NCBI GenBank assembly: GCA_036244975.1 | Contig: BTTE01000046.1 | Location: forward strand, 1 to 24,346 | Reading direction: 5' to 3' | Source: Sulfidibacterium sp036244975 | GTDB lineage: Bacteria > Bacteroidota > Bacteroidia > Bacteroidales > F082 | DNA length: 24,346 nt | Shown: positions 16,046-23,789 of the stretch, piece after piece | Layout: each line of letters starts with the position of its first letter | How positions within the stretch are numbered: the first letter of the stretch is position 1 | The notes under the pieces: model-generated | Told to the model about the DNA's origin: nothing | Seen by the model: only the letters and a program-made list of their open reading frames with translations | Databases searched by the model: none | Position numbers and translations under genes: made by a program

Positions 16046-16149
16046 AATAATTTTAGCCTTGGGAATAAGATAACGACTGAAAAAAGCAGGTTGGATAATT
16101 AATATCTCTGAAAAGGAAAAAGCTTTTGCGGGAAGCTATCCCATAATAC

Positions 16150-16184
16150 AAAAAAATCCGGACACTTTTTCAGTATCCGGATTT
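16150..16184 (-). terminator. Intrinsic terminator after rpsT
   Basis: AATCCGGATAC and GTGTCCGGATT form an 11-bp stem with one mismatch on the minus strand (16183-16173 and 16165-16155), and a T-run follows. It separates rpsT from dnaX. Confidence 0.88.
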
Positions 16185-16207
16185 CTTTATATCGTAAAAT
16201 TGTCAGC

Positions 16208-16462
16208 CTACGCTAATGTGCCGGCATGTTTTGAAATTTTTGATTTTAAATTGCCGGCTTTGTTTTTGTGGATAATATTCTTTTTAGCCAGTTTGTCAAT
16301 CATCGCATAGAGCTTTGGCATTTGCTCAACGGCTTCTTTTTTATCAGTTAACGATCTGAACATTTTCACTGCATTACGCACTGTTTTGGCATAGTAACGA
16401 TTATGCACTCTTCTTGTTTCGTTTTGTCTGATTCTCTTGAGAGCTGATTTGTGATTAGCCAT
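16208..16462 (-). CDS. rpsT: 30S ribosomal protein S20
   Basis: Binds 16S rRNA in the body of the small subunit during assembly. The 84 residues are lysine- and arginine-rich, start with MANHKSALKRIRQNE and contain the family pattern of three long helices. This length is normal. The gene is monocistronic, with a -7 element 38 nt upstream and a strong terminator about 25 nt downstream. S20 is autoregulated in E. coli by its leader, but no equivalent structure was recognised here. Confidence 0.97.
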   Translation of the reverse strand: MANHKSALKRIRQNETRRVHNRYYAKTVRNAVKMFRSLTDKKEAVEQMPKLYAMIDKLAKKNIIHKNKAGNLKSKISKHAGTLA

Positions 16463-16499
16463 AATTCTAATTATTGTTTTACAATTCCTTTTGGGGGTG

Positions 16500-16507
16500 C
16501 AAAATTA
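16500..16507 (-). promoter_or_regulatory. Candidate -7 promoter element for rpsT
   Basis: TAATTTTG fits TAnnTTTG and lies 38 nt before the rpsT ATG. The short leader contains AAAAGGAA, a possible ribosome-binding site. Confidence 0.45.
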
Positions 16508-16638
16508 AATAAACTTTTTATATAAAAAAGCCTTCGCGCTGATTTTTACAAATTTATTCGTGAGACTAAACTTTCAAAAACAAAGCACATTGAAAGTCTT
16601 GAGTCGAATAATCCTGATAAAGCAGGGGGGTAATAATC

Positions 16639-16655
16639 CCGTAGCTTTGCTGCGG
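16639..16655. repeat. Short hairpin directly after mtaB
   Basis: CCGTAGC (16639-16645) and GCTGCGG (16649-16655) pair with one wobble on the plus strand, and the hairpin lies 2 nt beyond the mtaB stop. There is no T-run on the minus strand, so termination is uncertain. It may be a dispersed element. Confidence 0.35.
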
Positions 16656-16657
16656 AA

Positions 16658-17971
16658 TTAATTTTCATGGTATGCTTTGGGATTTATTCCCGTGGTTTCT
16701 CCCACAAGCAGCGGCTCGTTTTTTTCTTCTGTTTCACTAATGATAACCGTATAAAATTTATTTTTTTCCAATCCTTTTTCCCGGATAATGACCGGAACGT
16801 AATGTTCGCCATAGCCGGTGGCAAAGCCCAGCTTGTCAAACTGCTCTACCAGGACGGTCTGCTCTTTGCCGATGAAAGATTTCCGGTAGTTTAGTTTTAT
16901 CTCATCGGAAAGGTTGCGAATAATTTTCGAACGCCGGGCTTTTTCCTTTTCGGGAATCTGATCCGGCATGCGCTCTGCCCGCGTTCCGTGCCTGACACTG
17001 TATTTAAAGGTATGAATATGACCGAATTGCAAGCGTTTGACCATAGCGACACTTTCCTGAAAATCTTCTTCCGTTTCACCGGGAAATCCTACAATAATGT
17101 CGGTGGTGAGGTTGAATCCGGGATAGCGCCGACGCAGTTCGCCAGCCATATTTTCAAATAATCCGGCGGTGTACATGCGCCGCATCTTCAGCAGGATATC
17201 CTCCGAACCGCTTTGCAGACAAAGATGCAAATGAGGTGCGAGCCGGGGATGGGCAAACAGCCGGAAAAAACTTTCGGTAAAACCATCGGGTTCCATGGAT
17301 GAAATACGCAAACGAAAATCGCCGGGAATATCCAGAATATTTTCTACCAATTGTTCAAAATCAGTATTCTTATCCTGATATTGTCCGATATTGACTCCCG
17401 TGAGGACAACTTCTTTGTAGCCAAAGGCAACAACTTGTTTTATGTTTTCACAGACATCTTTTGCCGGACGGCTAATGGCGCGTCCCCTTACCCTGGGAAT
17501 AATGCAAAAAGTACAGAAATTGTTACAGCCATCCTGGATTTTAATCAGGCTTCGGGTATGCAGCGTGTTGTCGGCGGCATCATAGTCAAACAAGTCTTTC
17601 TCAAACCGGTCGGGTACAGCAATTTCTCCCCCAAAATGGGCCTCTACCAATGAAGCGATAGCCGTTTTGTGGTCGTTGTCCACAACATAATCCACTTTGT
17701 CGCTTTTTTCTAACTGCTCTTTGTAGTTCGTCGCCATACAGCCGGTAACAATTTTCAACGCCTGGGGATGCAGACGTTTCATTTGGTTCATCACCTGCTT
17801 CGACTTGTGGTCGCTTTGGTTGGTAACAGTGCATGTATTCACCACATACACATCGGCTTCTTCACCGAAATCCACTACCTGATAGTTCATTTTGGTAAAT
17901 TCGGATACCAGCGCATCGGTTTCAAACAGGTTGAGCCGGCAGCCGAGCGTTTTAAAAGCAATTTTTCTCAT
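16658..17971 (-). CDS. mtaB: tRNA t6A37 methylthiotransferase MtaB
   Basis: Radical-SAM enzyme that adds a methylthio group at C2 of N6-threonylcarbamoyladenosine 37, adjacent to the anticodon of tRNAs reading ANN codons. The 437 residues have an N-terminal methylthiotransferase domain with cluster cysteines at 11, 47 and 78 (TLGCRLN, NTCTVTNQ, TGCM). The radical-SAM motif CNNFCTFC is at 149-156, and a C-terminal TRAM-like region closes the chain. NTCTVT, rather than NTCSVR, separates MtaB from MiaB. The gene starts 6 nt after the MiaB stop, so the two are co-transcribed. The AdoMet-binding GGxG-like region and the LQSGS motif (LCLQSGSEDIL) are present. Confidence 0.93.
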   Translation of the reverse strand: MRKIAFKTLGCRLNLFETDALVSEFTKMNYQVVDFGEEADVYVVNTCTVTNQSDHKSKQVMNQMKRLHPQALKIVTGCMATNYKEQLEKSDKVDYVVDNDHKTAIASLVEAHFGGEIAVPDRFEKDLFDYDAADNTLHTRSLIKIQDGCNNFCTFCIIPRVRGRAISRPAKDVCENIKQVVAFGYKEVVLTGVNIGQYQDKNTDFEQLVENILDIPGDFRLRISSMEPDGFTESFFRLFAHPRLAPHLHLCLQSGSEDILLKMRRMYTAGLFENMAGELRRRYPGFNLTTDIIVGFPGETEEDFQESVAMVKRLQFGHIHTFKYSVRHGTRAERMPDQIPEKEKARRSKIIRNLSDEIKLNYRKSFIGKEQTVLVEQFDKLGFATGYGEHYVPVIIREKGLEKNKFYTVIISETEEKNEPLLVGETTGINPKAYHEN

Positions 17972-17977
17972 AATTTG

Positions 17978-19432
17978 TCAGGCGTTAACCGGATTTGGAA
18001 CTTCTTTGGCTATTAGCTCACCTTCCGTGGAAAAGGGAACGGCGCTGTATATCTTTACTTTTACAAACTGCCCGATAAGTTTTTCATCGGTTGAGGCAAA
18101 ACGAACGATAATTTTCCCTTCGGTAAGCGCGGAGAGATAATCGTTTTTGCGGTCTTTGCCTCTCACCAGCACTTCCACGGTTTTCCCGATGAGGCTTTGG
18201 TTGTACGTCAACGAATGTTTCATCAATTCGTCGGTAAGCATGTGATAGCGCACTTTTTTCACCTCTTTGGGAATGTCGTCTGCCCAGCGGGAACTTACAG
18301 CTCCCGGACGCGGCGAATATTGGGCGATGTAGGCCATGTTGTATTTAAACTCAGCCATGACTTTCCGGGTGTTTTCATTCTGTTCCTCCGTTTCGCCGGT
18401 AAAGCCCACAATGATGTCGGTGAACAGCGTGGCTTCGGGAATGAGCCTGCGGATAGTTTGCACAATGCGGCGGTACTGCTGAACCGTGTGGTTGCGGTTC
18501 ATGTGCACCAGCATGGTATCATCGCCCGACTGAATGGGCAGATGAATCTGTTTTGCCAGGCAGGTGTATTGCGCAATGACTTCGATAACTTCATCGGTCA
18601 TGTCGCGCGGGTGGGGCGAGGTGAAGTAGAGCCAGAATTTCTCCGGCGTGTGGTTCCCGAATTCGCCCATCATGCGTAGCAAACCGGCAAACGAAACCTC
18701 TTCGCCTTTTTTGTCCAGACCGTAGGAGTTGACATTTTGTCCCAGCAGGGTAATACTTTTATAGCCTTTTTCCACGAGGTCTTTCAGCTCTTTCATAATT
18801 TCGCCGGAAGGCCTTGAGACTTCGCGTCCGCGGGTATAAGGCACGGCACAGTAAGTGCAGAATTTGTTACAGCCGTTTTGAATAGGAATATAAGCTTCGT
18901 AACCGGAGCCGTATTTGGGCGTGATATGCCAAAACTCTTCAATGCCCTTTTCGGGATGCGGTATGCTCTCTTTGTCATGCGGCAGCACGGCCCTGCCCAA
19001 ACGAAATGCGGCTTCATTACGGCTCTCTTTTTCAGCAGGTTCCATTTCCTGCCACTCTTTGTCCGTACTTTGTATGCCGCCGGCAGGGGTAACTATGCCA
19101 TATTGTTGAATCATTTCCGGTAGCTCGGGAAGTTCGCTCATGGCGAAGACCATGTCGAACTGTTTTAGAAATTTTTCTCTGTCGGCAGGCAGCACACATC
19201 CGGCAACGAAAGTAATCAGGCTTTTCTTATTTTTCCACTTGTTCCATTTCTGAATCCGCGAATAGACCTTGTCGATGGCTTTCTGGCGTACCGAGCAGGC
19301 AATCACGCCCAGCAGATTGGCTTCCTCCTCGCTGTCGGCAGGCTCAAAGCCCATTTTATCCAAAACTTTTTGGACTCTCTCACCGTCAGAGATATTCATC
19401 TGACATCCCAGCTGTACGATATAGTATTTCAT
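17978..19432 (-). CDS. miaB: tRNA i6A37 methylthiotransferase MiaB
   Basis: Radical-SAM enzyme that converts N6-isopentenyladenosine 37 to its 2-methylthio form in tRNAs reading UNN codons. It has 484 residues. Auxiliary cluster cysteines are at 10, 46 and 79 (QLGCQMN, IACSVRQKA, AGCV). The radical-SAM cluster is CNKFCTYC at 188-195, and a C-terminal TRAM domain follows (about 405-475). The usual NTCSVR motif reads IACSVR here, and a stretch of about 50 residues (115-165) before the radical-SAM domain looks longer than in E. coli MiaB. It is the first gene of a miaB-mtaB operon. A MiaB-like paralogue with altered substrate is possible but less likely. Confidence 0.88.
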   Translation of the reverse strand: MKYYIVQLGCQMNISDGERVQKVLDKMGFEPADSEEEANLLGVIACSVRQKAIDKVYSRIQKWNKWKNKKSLITFVAGCVLPADREKFLKQFDMVFAMSELPELPEMIQQYGIVTPAGGIQSTDKEWQEMEPAEKESRNEAAFRLGRAVLPHDKESIPHPEKGIEEFWHITPKYGSGYEAYIPIQNGCNKFCTYCAVPYTRGREVSRPSGEIMKELKDLVEKGYKSITLLGQNVNSYGLDKKGEEVSFAGLLRMMGEFGNHTPEKFWLYFTSPHPRDMTDEVIEVIAQYTCLAKQIHLPIQSGDDTMLVHMNRNHTVQQYRRIVQTIRRLIPEATLFTDIIVGFTGETEEQNENTRKVMAEFKYNMAYIAQYSPRPGAVSSRWADDIPKEVKKVRYHMLTDELMKHSLTYNQSLIGKTVEVLVRGKDRKNDYLSALTEGKIIVRFASTDEKLIGQFVKVKIYSAVPFSTEGELIAKEVPNPVNA

Positions 19433-19596
19433 CTTGCCTGCATTATCCTTAATTCCTTTTTTTGCGTCTGATTCCCGGCATAAAAGTAGTATCGGTAAGC
19501 TTCCGTCTGCCCGAAATTTTATAATATTGGTTACTCATTTACTCTTTTGTTATTAGTCAGTTAAATCTTCCGGCGCAGGTAAAATTTTCGGGCGTG

Positions 19597-19604
19597 CAAA
19601 AGTA
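19597..19604 (-). promoter_or_regulatory. Candidate -7 promoter element for miaB-mtaB
   Basis: TACTTTTG fits TAnnTTTG and would give a leader of about 160 nt. A near match TACTTTTA lies closer to miaB at about 19480-19487 and is an alternative. Confidence 0.35.
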
Positions 19605-19732
19605 CATATTTTTCTGCTATGAGGTTATTCGTAAAAGAGGACTAAATAATATTTTGAAGTGCTACAAAACAAATAGTGTAACAAAATAACGTATTAAAAT
19701 GTATCTCCCAGACTTCAAAAAAACCCGTCCTT

Positions 19733-19840
19733 ATTGCGATCTCGTCTTGAGCAAGAGAAGCAATCTTTTAAGGTTGACAAAACTTATTTTAAGGGATTGC
19801 TTCGCGCAAACGCTCAATCCCCGCGTGCCAGGCTCGCAAT
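19733..19840. repeat. Dispersed-type inverted repeat (ATTGCGA...GAAGCAATC / GATTGCTTC...TCGCAAT)
   Basis: Nested arms pair: ATTGCGA (19733-19739) with TCGCAAT (19834-19840), and GAAGCAATC (19757-19765) with GATTGCTTC (19795-19803). The TGAGC/GCTCA bases between also match. Intergenic repeats of the 'ATTGCGAG...GAAGCAATC' kind are widespread in bacterial genomes. Only one copy lies in this window, so dispersal is inferred. Confidence 0.55.
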
Positions 19841-19959
19841 TGGGACGCTTGGTGTTGTGATAAAATTTTGTGCGCCTTTGTGGTCAAAAGAAACCGCATG
19901 GGGAAGCTCAAAAGCCGACAAAATAGTCAACGTTATTCAGTCAAGCACACCACAATCAA

Positions 19960-21609
19960 TTATTCTTTATCCTTCCGTACCCGTTTTAGCTTCAGCAAAT
20001 TAACAGGATTAATCCCCAGTCCTGTTACATCTTTTTGTACGAAACGCAGCACCTCGTCGTAGTACAAAATTACTACCGGCGCCTGTGCCATTACCAGGCT
20101 GTCCATTTTCCGGTACAATTTCCGGCGACTTTTATCATTGACCATCCGCAACGATTTTTCGTACATCCTGTCAAAAACCGGACTCGAAAAATGGGTATAA
20201 TTTGGGCCATTGGGTGTAAAATTTTTCGAGTAAAAAAGCGACAGGTAGTTCTCTTCATCCGGATAATCTGCAATCCACGATGCTCTGAAAAACGGCAGCT
20301 TGGCCTGTGCTTTCGTTTCGCGCATGCTCCCCGCAGGCATCACATTGATGTGTGCATCAAAACCCACATCATTCAGTCGTGCCTGCACATATTTATACAG
20401 GTCCACATAGGCCGAAGTGGTTACCAGCGTTATGGGGGGCATGGGATGACCGGGACCGAAACCCGCCTCCGTTAGCAGCTTTCTTGCCTTTTCGGGCTGA
20501 TAGCTGTAACCATAACCGGCATGCGCATCAAAAGCCGGCAGTCCGGGTGGAATAATGCCTTTGTTTCCCGGAATGCCAATGCCGTTGCGCAGATACTTTA
20601 TCATTTTTTTCCTGTCAAAAGCGTAATTGATGGCCTGCCGCACGGCCTTCAGTCGCAGCGGGCTGTTTTTCACGATTTTTAGATTCGTGTCCACCAAAAT
20701 ACCGAGATATTCAGTGTTCAGATAAGGTGATTTCAGCATTTTTACGCGATGGCGAAATTTGCTCCGCAGTTGTCCGGTACGCGTGAGCAGTTCATCTTTG
20801 TAGGAGGGGTCGATGCCGGAGATAAAATCCAGCTCTCCTTTGGAGAATTCCAGAAACGCTGTCATCTTATCCCGCAGAAAAGAGATGGAAACCGCATCGA
20901 GATAGGGCAGCCGATGGCCTGCTTTGTCGCGTTCAAAATAATCGGGATTTTTCTGCAATACCATTTTCACGCCTTCCACCCAGTTTTTCAGAAAAAACGG
21001 TCCCGTACCCACAGGATGTCTCCGGAATGCACTACCATAATAATCGACGGCTTCATGCGGAACTACGTCGCCATATTGCATAGTTAGAATACCGAGAAAC
21101 GGCGGAAAGGGATGTTTCAGCCTGATTTGTAAGGTGGTATCATTTATCGCACGGAAAACTTTTCCCGTTGTAGTGTCGGCAACATCATCAAAAACCCAGC
21201 TCCCCGGTGATGCGGTTTTCGGGTTGACAAGCCGCTGAAAGCTATACACAAAATCGGCAGCTGTTACCCTGCGCTTTTTGCCATGAAAAACAGGGTCATT
21301 GTGAAAAAGGACATCCTTTCTGAGGTAAAAAGTGTAGGTTTTGCCGTCGGGCGAGATGGTCCAGCGCCGGGCAATGGCCGGCCGTACATGCAGACTGTCG
21401 TCCAATTGCACCAGGCCGTTATAAAGCTGGTTGCACACCCAGATATGCGGTAAATCGCGGGCAAAAGCCGGGTCCAGGTTGACCAGTCCGGCGCTTTCGT
21501 TGTAACGGAAAATCATTTTTCCGGGATGCCGGTGCGCCTGCCGGTTGCAGGAAACCAACCCCGTTAGTAAAATACCGAGAAACAAAAGAAACAGTTGCCG
21601 CACACGCAT
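19960..21609 (-). CDS. Family 5 peptide-type ABC substrate-binding lipoprotein
   Basis: 549 residues beginning with a lipoprotein signal, LTGLVSC, with Cys21 as the lipidation site. Typical OppA/DppA features follow: 'LDPAFARDLPHIWVCNQLYNGLVQLD', 'WTISPDGKTYTFYLRKDVLFHND', 'VRQAINYAFDRKKMIKYLRNG' and a C-terminal lobe ending in basic residues. Family members capture oligopeptides or similar solutes outside the inner membrane for an ABC importer. No permease or ATPase gene is adjacent, so it is an orphan that must share a transporter encoded elsewhere or act as a sensor. The ligand cannot be predicted. A near -7 match (TATCTTAG, one mismatch) lies about 25 nt upstream. Confidence 0.92.
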   Translation of the reverse strand: MRVRQLFLLFLGILLTGLVSCNRQAHRHPGKMIFRYNESAGLVNLDPAFARDLPHIWVCNQLYNGLVQLDDSLHVRPAIARRWTISPDGKTYTFYLRKDVLFHNDPVFHGKKRRVTAADFVYSFQRLVNPKTASPGSWVFDDVADTTTGKVFRAINDTTLQIRLKHPFPPFLGILTMQYGDVVPHEAVDYYGSAFRRHPVGTGPFFLKNWVEGVKMVLQKNPDYFERDKAGHRLPYLDAVSISFLRDKMTAFLEFSKGELDFISGIDPSYKDELLTRTGQLRSKFRHRVKMLKSPYLNTEYLGILVDTNLKIVKNSPLRLKAVRQAINYAFDRKKMIKYLRNGIGIPGNKGIIPPGLPAFDAHAGYGYSYQPEKARKLLTEAGFGPGHPMPPITLVTTSAYVDLYKYVQARLNDVGFDAHINVMPAGSMRETKAQAKLPFFRASWIADYPDEENYLSLFYSKNFTPNGPNYTHFSSPVFDRMYEKSLRMVNDKSRRKLYRKMDSLVMAQAPVVILYYDEVLRFVQKDVTGLGINPVNLLKLKRVRKDKE

Positions 21610-21813
21610 GGTACCAATAGATTTTTCGGCTAAGATAAAACAATCCGAAATACGCGGAGAAAACCTCCACGGAACGCACCGGCTTCAAAAACGCCTCTGA
21701 GCCTGATAGGGGTAGAAGCAACAAAAACCCGCTTTTATCCTTGTTCCGTTGGAATATGTTGTATGGCGGTTTGGAGTCTGAATTTTGTCCATTAATTCCA
21801 ATATTACCATATA

Positions 21814-22395
21814 TTATTCATTCAGGGTACTTATCATTTTGTCGATTCTATCTAATCGCGGGTCGAACTCTTTCTTTACCGTTTGTTTGTTTAAAACGTA
21901 AATAATGACTCCCAATCCAACGGTAATTATAATAAAAAAGGCCAGTTTGCCCGGATTCATTTCAAATCCAAGAAAGAAAAGCAGAGCTCCGGTGCAACTT
22001 GGTAAGATGTACCAGTATAACACTTCATTGAGCAATTTCTTTTGAATTGACAAGTACTCTTTGGTTTTATACAAATATTTCAGGTAAGTCTCGGTTGGGG
22101 TAACCGGCTTATATTTTTTTAAGCTCTTTATTCTAATGATGAGATATATACACCAAAGGACTATCAATCCGGCACCAACTTTTGACAGGACAAAAGGTAT
22201 AAAATAGGTGATAAAGCCAAATAAAGGGATCATCACCATTGCAGGTATGAGTTCTCTGAGGTCTCTGTTTCTCAGGGATTTTTCAAACTTATCTAAATTC
22301 GTTTGCAGATCAATTATTAATCTTGATTTCTCAAACTTAACCCGTTCCTGCTCATCAGAATATTTCCAGATATTAATCAGTTCCTCTTCTATCAT
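21814..22395 (-). CDS. Four-helix membrane protein coupled to an ECF sigma factor
   Basis: 193 residues with a cytoplasmic-looking charged N-terminus ('IWKYSDEQERVKFEKSR'). Two hydrophobic helices lie at about 50-70 and 73-91, a basic loop follows, two more helices lie at about 126-144 and 149-168, and the tail is charged ('KKEFDPRLDRIDKMI'). The start overlaps the stop of the sigma gene in an ATGA, the classical arrangement of sigma and regulator pairs, so an anti-sigma or sigma-linked membrane role is plausible. No anti-sigma zinc motif is present. Because the sigma gene is truncated, promoter and coupling may be lost. I do not recognise a named family. Confidence 0.6.
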   Translation of the reverse strand: MIEEELINIWKYSDEQERVKFEKSRLIIDLQTNLDKFEKSLRNRDLRELIPAMVMIPLFGFITYFIPFVLSKVGAGLIVLWCIYLIIRIKSLKKYKPVTPTETYLKYLYKTKEYLSIQKKLLNEVLYWYILPSCTGALLFFLGFEMNPGKLAFFIIITVGLGVIIYVLNKQTVKKEFDPRLDRIDKMISTLNE

Positions 22396-22637
22396 AACGT
22401 TTTATTTATACAGTGGAATAATTTATTTTTAATACGTTTGATTTTCACCGCTATATGGTTTTCAGTCAAGCCCGTGATTTCAGCGATTTCTTTATAGGAT
22501 AACTCTTCCAAACGAAGTGTAATAATTGCCTTATCGGTTTCGTTTAGATTCTTTATACAGTTTCTGAGATTCACCAGACGTCTGTTTTGTTCATTATTTT
22601 GCGTTCCGGTTGTGACATTGCTCCAAAATAACGCTGT
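22392..22637 (-). pseudogene. ECF-type sigma-70 factor, N-terminally truncated (region 4 only)
   Basis: The open frame covers 81 codons after an upstream TAA at 22638-22640. It contains a clear sigma region 4 helix-turn-helix ('LNETDKAIITLRLEELSYKEIAEITGLTENHIAVKIKRIKNKL'), preceded by 'LFWSNVTTGTQNNEQNRRL', which resembles the linker before region 4 in Bacteroidetes sigma factors. Region 2, which contacts core polymerase and the -10, is missing, and no ATG exists. A GTG at 22574-22572 has no convincing ribosome-binding site. A full factor has about 160-190 residues. The stop overlaps the membrane gene start. It is probably inactive. Confidence 0.75.
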
Positions 22638-22717
22638 TTAACTAAGTCCCTAACGTATTGCTGGAAATCTTTTAATGTTGGTTGCTTTTTTAGAAAAAGC
22701 TTACTTTGTTTATTCAT
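22571..22717 (-). pseudogene. 5' fragment of a MazG-like gene, overlapping the truncated sigma
   Basis: A 48-codon frame starts at the ATG 22717-22715. Its first ~29 residues (MNKQSKLFLKKQPTLKDFQQ, then YVRDLVKQR) look like the N-terminal helix of small MazG-type nucleotide pyrophosphohydrolases ('TLKDFQ.YV..L.KERGF'). The similarity ends at QR, where RGF would be expected, and the rest is out-of-frame sigma DNA. The metal-binding EExxE region is missing. Identification is by a short string and is tentative. A chance frame is the alternative. Confidence 0.35.
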
Positions 22718-22737
22718 ATCAGGCTGGTATTTATTTC

Positions 22738-22870
22738 TGGTAACGTGTGCGGGTATGGCAGGTGCCGCATTCTCCCGGTTAAATTTTCTTTAAAGTTGCA
22801 TCATTTTTTTATCGTTCATTTTCTTTGTAAACCGTAATTTGCGGCATGAGCTATACCCTTGCTGTTAGGT
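22738..22870 (-). other. attC-like palindromic recombination site
   Basis: Read on the minus strand, ACCTAAC (22870-22864) fits the integron R'' consensus RYYYAAC exactly. An unpaired AGCAA, GGGTATAGC and ...TGCCGCA follow. The opposite arm mirrors this as TGCGGCA...GCCATACCC, unpaired GCACAC, and GTTACCA. The layout of terminal box, unequal unpaired spacer, inner box and variable loop is that of attC sites. The far core GTTACCA departs from GTTRRRY at three bases. The site begins 11 nt after the Fic stop, where an attC would be in a gene cassette. No integrase is in the window. Confidence 0.45.
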
Positions 22871-22881
22871 TTTCGTGCAAA

Positions 22882-23643
22882 TTATCTCAAACAATTAGGA
22901 AGCATTTCCAAAAACCCCAAACTTTTGTCATAGTTCAGCTCATAATAATTCACCCCTAAGTTTAACATTTCATAATATCTTCCCTGGTGCGTTTTATAGT
23001 ATTCTTCCGAGGGTATTTCCCAGAATCTTTTTCCCAGTTTTTCTGCTACAAACCATTTTTCAAGTAGTCTGGCTGCACGACCATTCCCGTCTCTAAACGG
23101 ATGGATATGTACAAATACGAGATGAATAAGTGATGCAAAATAAAACACTTCCTCTACAATTAACGAATTGTTTAGAAGTTCTGAAATGCCTGAAAATAAT
23201 TGGCGCATCTCTTTTTCAACATATTCAGGTTCTACTGCCAAATACGCCATTCCGGATTTCCCAAATACGCCTACTTTTTCTATGCGATATTTTCCCCGCT
23301 TGCTTTTTATCAATAAGGTCTCTGATAATATCTTATGACATGTTAATAAGTTCGTTTCTGTTAGAGAGTTTTGCTGGGCATATTCATAAGCTTTAATCAG
23401 GTTTTCTATTTCTTCTATTTCTTTCCCCGGCTTAAACTTCTTTTTTGAAAGCTCATAATTCATAAAAGAATTCAGATCTATGCTATTCCCCTCTATGTTT
23501 GAAGAATATACAGCAGATGCTTTTGTCATATAATCAAAATTCCCTTTGCTTTCAGAAAAATCAAAATGGGAAACAAGTGCCGGAATTTCTTTCCCAATCT
23601 GTTTTATATATTTTTCAAAGTATTTCTTGTCCGTTACCAGCAT
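22882..23643 (-). CDS. Class II Fic-domain protein (putative AMP transferase)
   Basis: 253 residues. The catalytic Fic motif HPFRDGNGRAAR (181-192) is complete, with His181 as the base and Asp185 and Asn187 for Mg/ATP. An N-terminal inhibitory helix S-S-N-I-E-G (47-52) fits (S/T)xxxE(G/N), which marks class II enzymes that block their own ATP site. Fic proteins usually transfer AMP to hydroxyl side chains of target proteins, and the target here is unknown. No antitoxin gene is adjacent, as expected when inhibition is internal. It has its own -7 element with a palindrome over it, and an attC-like site follows the stop, so acquisition as a cassette is possible. Confidence 0.9.
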   Translation of the reverse strand: MLVTDKKYFEKYIKQIGKEIPALVSHFDFSESKGNFDYMTKASAVYSSNIEGNSIDLNSFMNYELSKKKFKPGKEIEEIENLIKAYEYAQQNSLTETNLLTCHKILSETLLIKSKRGKYRIEKVGVFGKSGMAYLAVEPEYVEKEMRQLFSGISELLNNSLIVEEVFYFASLIHLVFVHIHPFRDGNGRAARLLEKWFVAEKLGKRFWEIPSEEYYKTHQGRYYEMLNLGVNYYELNYDKSLGFLEMLPNCLR

Positions 23644-23649
23644 GTTTTC

Positions 23650-23669
23650 TTGAATAATTATTTATTCAA
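23650..23669. promoter_or_regulatory. Palindrome over the Fic promoter, candidate operator
   Basis: TTGAATAA-TTAT-TTATTCAA is a perfect 8-bp inverted repeat. It overlaps the -7 element (23667-23674) and ends 6 nt before the Fic ATG, a position where a bound dimer would block transcription. An mRNA leader hairpin is an alternative. Confidence 0.45.
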
Positions 23670-23674
23670 AGATA
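23667..23674 (-). promoter_or_regulatory. Candidate -7 promoter element for the Fic gene
   Basis: TATCTTTG on the minus strand is an exact TAnnTTTG match, 23 nt from the ATG. No -33 match was found. Confidence 0.5.
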
Positions 23675-23739
23675 ACCATTTTTATGGTCGGTTCTTTATA
23701 GTATTGCTTTTTTACTGCATGTTTTGAGGACTGCTCCCT

Positions 23740-23768
23740 TTTTTATTAAATATATTATTTAATAAAAA
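23740..23768. repeat. AT-only perfect inverted repeat downstream of the YHS-like gene
   Basis: TTTTTATTAAAT (23740-23751) and ATTTAATAAAAA (23757-23768) are perfect inverted arms around a 5-nt loop, 21 nt past the stop at 23790. There are no G or C bases and no separate T-run, so termination is only possible, not clear. It may be a regulatory site for Fic. Confidence 0.4.
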
Positions 23769-23789
23769 TTTCAGAGTTTTAAGATTTGT

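Larger units (their letters stand above)
19433..19959. other. Intergenic region upstream of miaB with promoter and repeat
   Basis: 527 bases between the miaB start and the stop of the peptide-binding lipoprotein gene. It contains a -7 candidate (19597-19604), an inverted-repeat element (19733-19840) and a GTGCGCCTTTGTGGTCAAAAG-like stretch near 19870-19889, a type of sequence often seen dispersed in bacterial genomes. Plus-strand frames here have no recognisable product and are not supported as genes. Confidence 0.55.

Noticed and set aside
19734..20003. Plus-strand frame of 89 codons between miaB and the binding lipoprotein
   Set aside because: It crosses an inverted repeat and then runs antisense into the lipoprotein gene, with no recognisable family.
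23740..23768. Strong intrinsic terminator for the ArsR-YHS operon
   Set aside because: The palindrome is perfect but has only A and T and no distinct T-run after a GC stem, so it is listed as a repeat rather than a terminator.
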